NCBI RefSeq assembly: GCF_022662495.1
Contig: NZ_JAKPBU010000001.1
Location: 1,116,001-1,180,000, forward strand
DNA: 64,000 bases
Direction of reading: 5' to 3'
From: Lysobacter sp. M2-1
GTDB taxonomy: Bacteria; Pseudomonadota; Gammaproteobacteria; Xanthomonadales; Xanthomonadaceae
The translations under genes and the position numbers were made by a program. Below the pieces are notes generated by a model that was not told the origin of the DNA, did no database searches, and saw only the letters and a program-made list of their open reading frames with translations. Shown one piece after another: positions 62,072-64,000 of this stretch. Numbering within the stretch: the first letter of the stretch is position 1; the number at the start of each line of letters is the position of its first letter.

Positions 62072-63112
62072 ATGAGCGTGTCCGCGCCCGAGCAGACCCT
62101 GATGTTCGGCGAGGCGCAGGAGGCCGCCGATGTCGTGGCGGCGCAGTTCGCGCGCAATCGCGACACGGTCGTGGCCCTGGCCGCGCAGCTGCGCGCGACG
62201 CCGCCGCCGTTCGTGGCCACCTGCGCGCGTGGCAGTTCCGACCACGCCGCGACCTACGGCAAATACCTGTTCGAGACCCAGCTGGGCCTGCCCACGGTTT
62301 CGATGTCGCCTTCGGTCAGCTCGGTGTATGGCGTGCGTCAGCGCCTCGATGGCGCGCTGTACATCGCGATCTCGCAGTCGGGGCGCAGTCCGGATCTGCT
62401 GCGCAGCGTGGAGGACGCGAAGGCGGCCGGTGCGCGCGTGGTGGTGCTGGTCAACGATGAGACCTCGCCATTGGCGGCGCTGGCCGATACGGTCCTGCCG
62501 CTGTGCGCGGGGCCCGAACGTAGCGTGGCGGCGACCAAGAGTTATCTGGCCGCGCTGGCCGCGTTGCTGCAGCTGACCGCGCACTGGAGCGGGCAGCCGG
62601 CCCTGCTCGATGCGGTGCCACGGGTGCCTGATGCCCTGCGCGCGGCGTGGCAGGCCGACTGGTCGCCGCTGGTCGAGGGCCTGGCGCAGGCGCACAACCT
62701 GTTCGTGCTCGGGCGCGGACTCGGTCTGGGCATTGCCCAGGAGGCGGCGCTCAAGTTCAAGGAAACCTGCGGCCTGCATGCAGAAGCCTTCAGTTCGGCC
62801 GAGGTGAAGCACGGGCCGATGGCGCTGGTGGGACCCGACTTCCCGCTGCTGTGCTTCACCCAGCCCGATGCGACCGAAGCCGGCACGTTGGCGCTGGCGG
62901 ACGAATTCCGCAGCCGCGGCGCGCGCGTGTGGACGGCGTCGGCCAACACCGGCGTACGCGACGCGCTGCCGCTGCCGGCTGCGCCGCATCCTGCCTGCGC
63001 GCCGCTGCTGGCCGTGCAGGCCTTCTACCGCGCGGTCAACGCGCTGGCGCTGCGCCGGGGCCACAATCCCGACGTGCCGCCGCATCTGAACAAGGTGACC
63101 GAAACCGTATGA
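62072..63112 (+). CDS. SIS-type glucosamine-6-phosphate deaminase (NagB-II)
   Basis: NagB-II is the non-orthologous GlcN-6-P deaminase, converting it to fructose-6-phosphate plus ammonia. The 346-residue chain has two SIS domains: CARGSSDHAATYGKYLFETQ and AISQSGRSPDLLRS, then LGRGLGLGIAQEAALKFKET and SSAEVKHGPMALV with the catalytic Glu/His. There is no glutaminase domain, excluding GlmS. The last codon overlaps nagA (ATGA), so the pair is co-translated. The ATG at 62072 is preceded by a weak CAGG. Confidence 0.92.
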   Translation: MSVSAPEQTLMFGEAQEAADVVAAQFARNRDTVVALAAQLRATPPPFVATCARGSSDHAATYGKYLFETQLGLPTVSMSPSVSSVYGVRQRLDGALYIAISQSGRSPDLLRSVEDAKAAGARVVVLVNDETSPLAALADTVLPLCAGPERSVAATKSYLAALAALLQLTAHWSGQPALLDAVPRVPDALRAAWQADWSPLVEGLAQAHNLFVLGRGLGLGIAQEAALKFKETCGLHAEAFSSAEVKHGPMALVGPDFPLLCFTQPDATEAGTLALADEFRSRGARVWTASANTGVRDALPLPAAPHPACAPLLAVQAFYRAVNALALRRGHNPDVPPHLNKVTETV

Positions 63113-64000
63113 GCGCGGATGCCAGCGACACGGTCGCACTGGTCAACGGACCGGTATTGGCGGGCGAGGACTTCGTGTCCGGCCTGGCGGTGCTGGTGCG
63201 CGATGGCCGCATCGACGCGCTGCTGGACGAAGCCGAGTTGCCGAACGGCATCCAGCGCCATGACCTGGGCGGCGACTATCTGTTGCCCGGCTTCATCGAT
63301 GCGCAGGTCAACGGCGGCGGCGGGGTGCTGTTCAACAATTCGCCCACGGTCGAGGGCGTGCGCCGGATCGCGCAGGCGCACCGGCGCTTCGGCACCACCG
63401 GCCTGCTGCCGACTCTGATCACCGACGATCTGGACGTCATGCGCGCCGGGATCGAGGCGGTGCGCGAGGCGATGGCACAGGGCACCCCGGGCATCCTGGG
63501 CATTCATCTCGAGGGACCGTGGCTGGCCGAAGCGCGCAAGGGCACCCACGATGCGGCCAAATTCCGCGTGCCCGACGCCATCGAAATCGCACTCGCCACC
63601 TCGCTGGGTCGCGGCGTCACCCTGGTGACCCTGGCGCCAGAGCACGTGACGGCCCAGACCGTGCGCGCGCTGGTGGCGCATGGCGTGATCGTCGCCGGCG
63701 GCCACACCGACGCCAGCTACGAGCAGACGCGTGTGGCCATCGAAGCCGGCATCACCGGCTTCACCCATCTGTACAACGCGATGTCGCCGCTGCAGGGCCG
63801 CGCGCCGGGCGTGGTCGGCGCTGCGCTGGAGGATCGCGGCAGCTGGCTGGGCATCATCGTCGACGGCGTGCATGTGCACGCGGCAAGCCTGCGGGTGGCC
63901 CTGGCGGCGAAACCGCGCGGCAAGGTCTTCCTGGTCACCGATGCGATGCCGCCGGTTGGCAGCGAAGATCCGAGCTACGTCCTGTACGGGGAAACCATCA
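63109..64000 (+). CDS. nagA: N-acetylglucosamine-6-phosphate deacetylase (3' end outside window)
   Basis: NagA deacetylates GlcNAc-6-P to GlcN-6-P ahead of NagB-II. The first 297 residues are present. Metal and substrate residues are visible in GFIDAQVNGGGGVLFNN, LGIHLEGPWLAEARKGTH, VAGGHTDASYEQT and GFTHLYNAMSPLQGRAPG, with the catalytic Asp in VFLVTDAMPPVG. ATG 63109 overlaps the NagB-II stop by four bases. The full length should be about 380 residues, so roughly 80 residues lie outside. Confidence 0.93.
   Translation, partial: MSADASDTVALVNGPVLAGEDFVSGLAVLVRDGRIDALLDEAELPNGIQRHDLGGDYLLPGFIDAQVNGGGGVLFNNSPTVEGVRRIAQAHRRFGTTGLLPTLITDDLDVMRAGIEAVREAMAQGTPGILGIHLEGPWLAEARKGTHDAAKFRVPDAIEIALATSLGRGVTLVTLAPEHVTAQTVRALVAHGVIVAGGHTDASYEQTRVAIEAGITGFTHLYNAMSPLQGRAPGVVGAALEDRGSWLGIIVDGVHVHAASLRVALAAKPRGKVFLVTDAMPPVGSEDPSYVLYGETI

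Overview
The window looks like the chromosome of a high-GC member of the Xanthomonadaceae (Lysobacter/Luteimonas/Pseudoxanthomonas-like). The evidence is a monomeric isocitrate dehydrogenase, a Xanthomonas-type non-phosphorylating L-fucose pathway, long TonB-dependent receptors paired with a tryptophan-halogenase-like flavoprotein, and Pseudomonas/Xanthomonas-style REP pairs. The genus cannot be fixed from the sequence alone. No insertion sequence, phage gene, integrase or CRISPR array was seen.

Positions 1-13,000 are ordinary housekeeping and accessory genes: 3'-truncated monomeric icd, a DUF1579-like secreted protein, a lipoprotein, a LysM protein, queF, an M20 amidohydrolase, an AHSA1/VOC/ArsR operon, a LysR gene divergent from an epimerase/LysE pair, zapE, an alpha/beta hydrolase, a c5-type cytochrome and tRNA-Arg(CCG).

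Positions 13,000-64,000 form one almost continuous glycan-utilisation island. Block A (13,014-28,076, minus strand) reads GH20 hexosaminidase, TonB receptor, halogenase-like flavoprotein, GH2 beta-mannosidase, AGE-family (mannose) isomerase, GH92 alpha-mannosidase. Block B (28,200-32,117) is a galactosamine-6-phosphate branch: AgaS, a tagatose-6-phosphate-type kinase, a DhnA-type class I aldolase and a DeoR regulator. Block C (32,187-42,178) holds a secreted phosphodiesterase-like enzyme, a FadR/GntR regulator and the complete L-fucose pathway: mutarotase, fucose dehydrogenase, fuconolactonase, fuconate dehydratase, KDF dehydrogenase, diketo-deoxyfuconate hydrolase, L-lactate dehydrogenase and FucP. 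A fragment of a second fucP lies just upstream of the intact copy. Block D (42,413-52,794) carries a lipoprotein GH20, four GH29 alpha-L-fucosidases, CutC and a glucokinase-family sugar kinase. Block E (52,816-64,000) carries fructokinase, a LacI regulator, an aspartylglucosaminidase, a second TonB receptor, a second GH92, a NagB-II-type deaminase and the start of nagA.

The genes fit together as a pathway for glycoprotein glycans. The asparaginase releases the glycan from Asn; fucosidases, hexosaminidases, alpha-mannosidases and the beta-mannosidase take it apart. GlcNAc-6-P goes through NagA/NagB-II, mannose through isomerase plus fructokinase, fucose to pyruvate plus lactate (lactate then to LldD), and galactosamine through AgaS/kinase/aldolase. 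The known N-glycan (nix) cluster of Xanthomonas campestris is the obvious relative. Not seen in the window: endoglycosidases, galactosidases, sialidases, the inner-membrane GlcNAc transporter and a GalNAc-6-P deacetylase.

Two regulatory codes are visible. A 20-bp palindrome, CGGTTTAGATCGWTCTAATT (with a compensated variant), occurs only in front of the two receptors and has the form of a LacI-family operator. A second element, GGTTGGACCAATGCTA, overlaps near-identical -35/-10 boxes 29-30 nt upstream of two fucose operons and has the form of a FadR-family operator.
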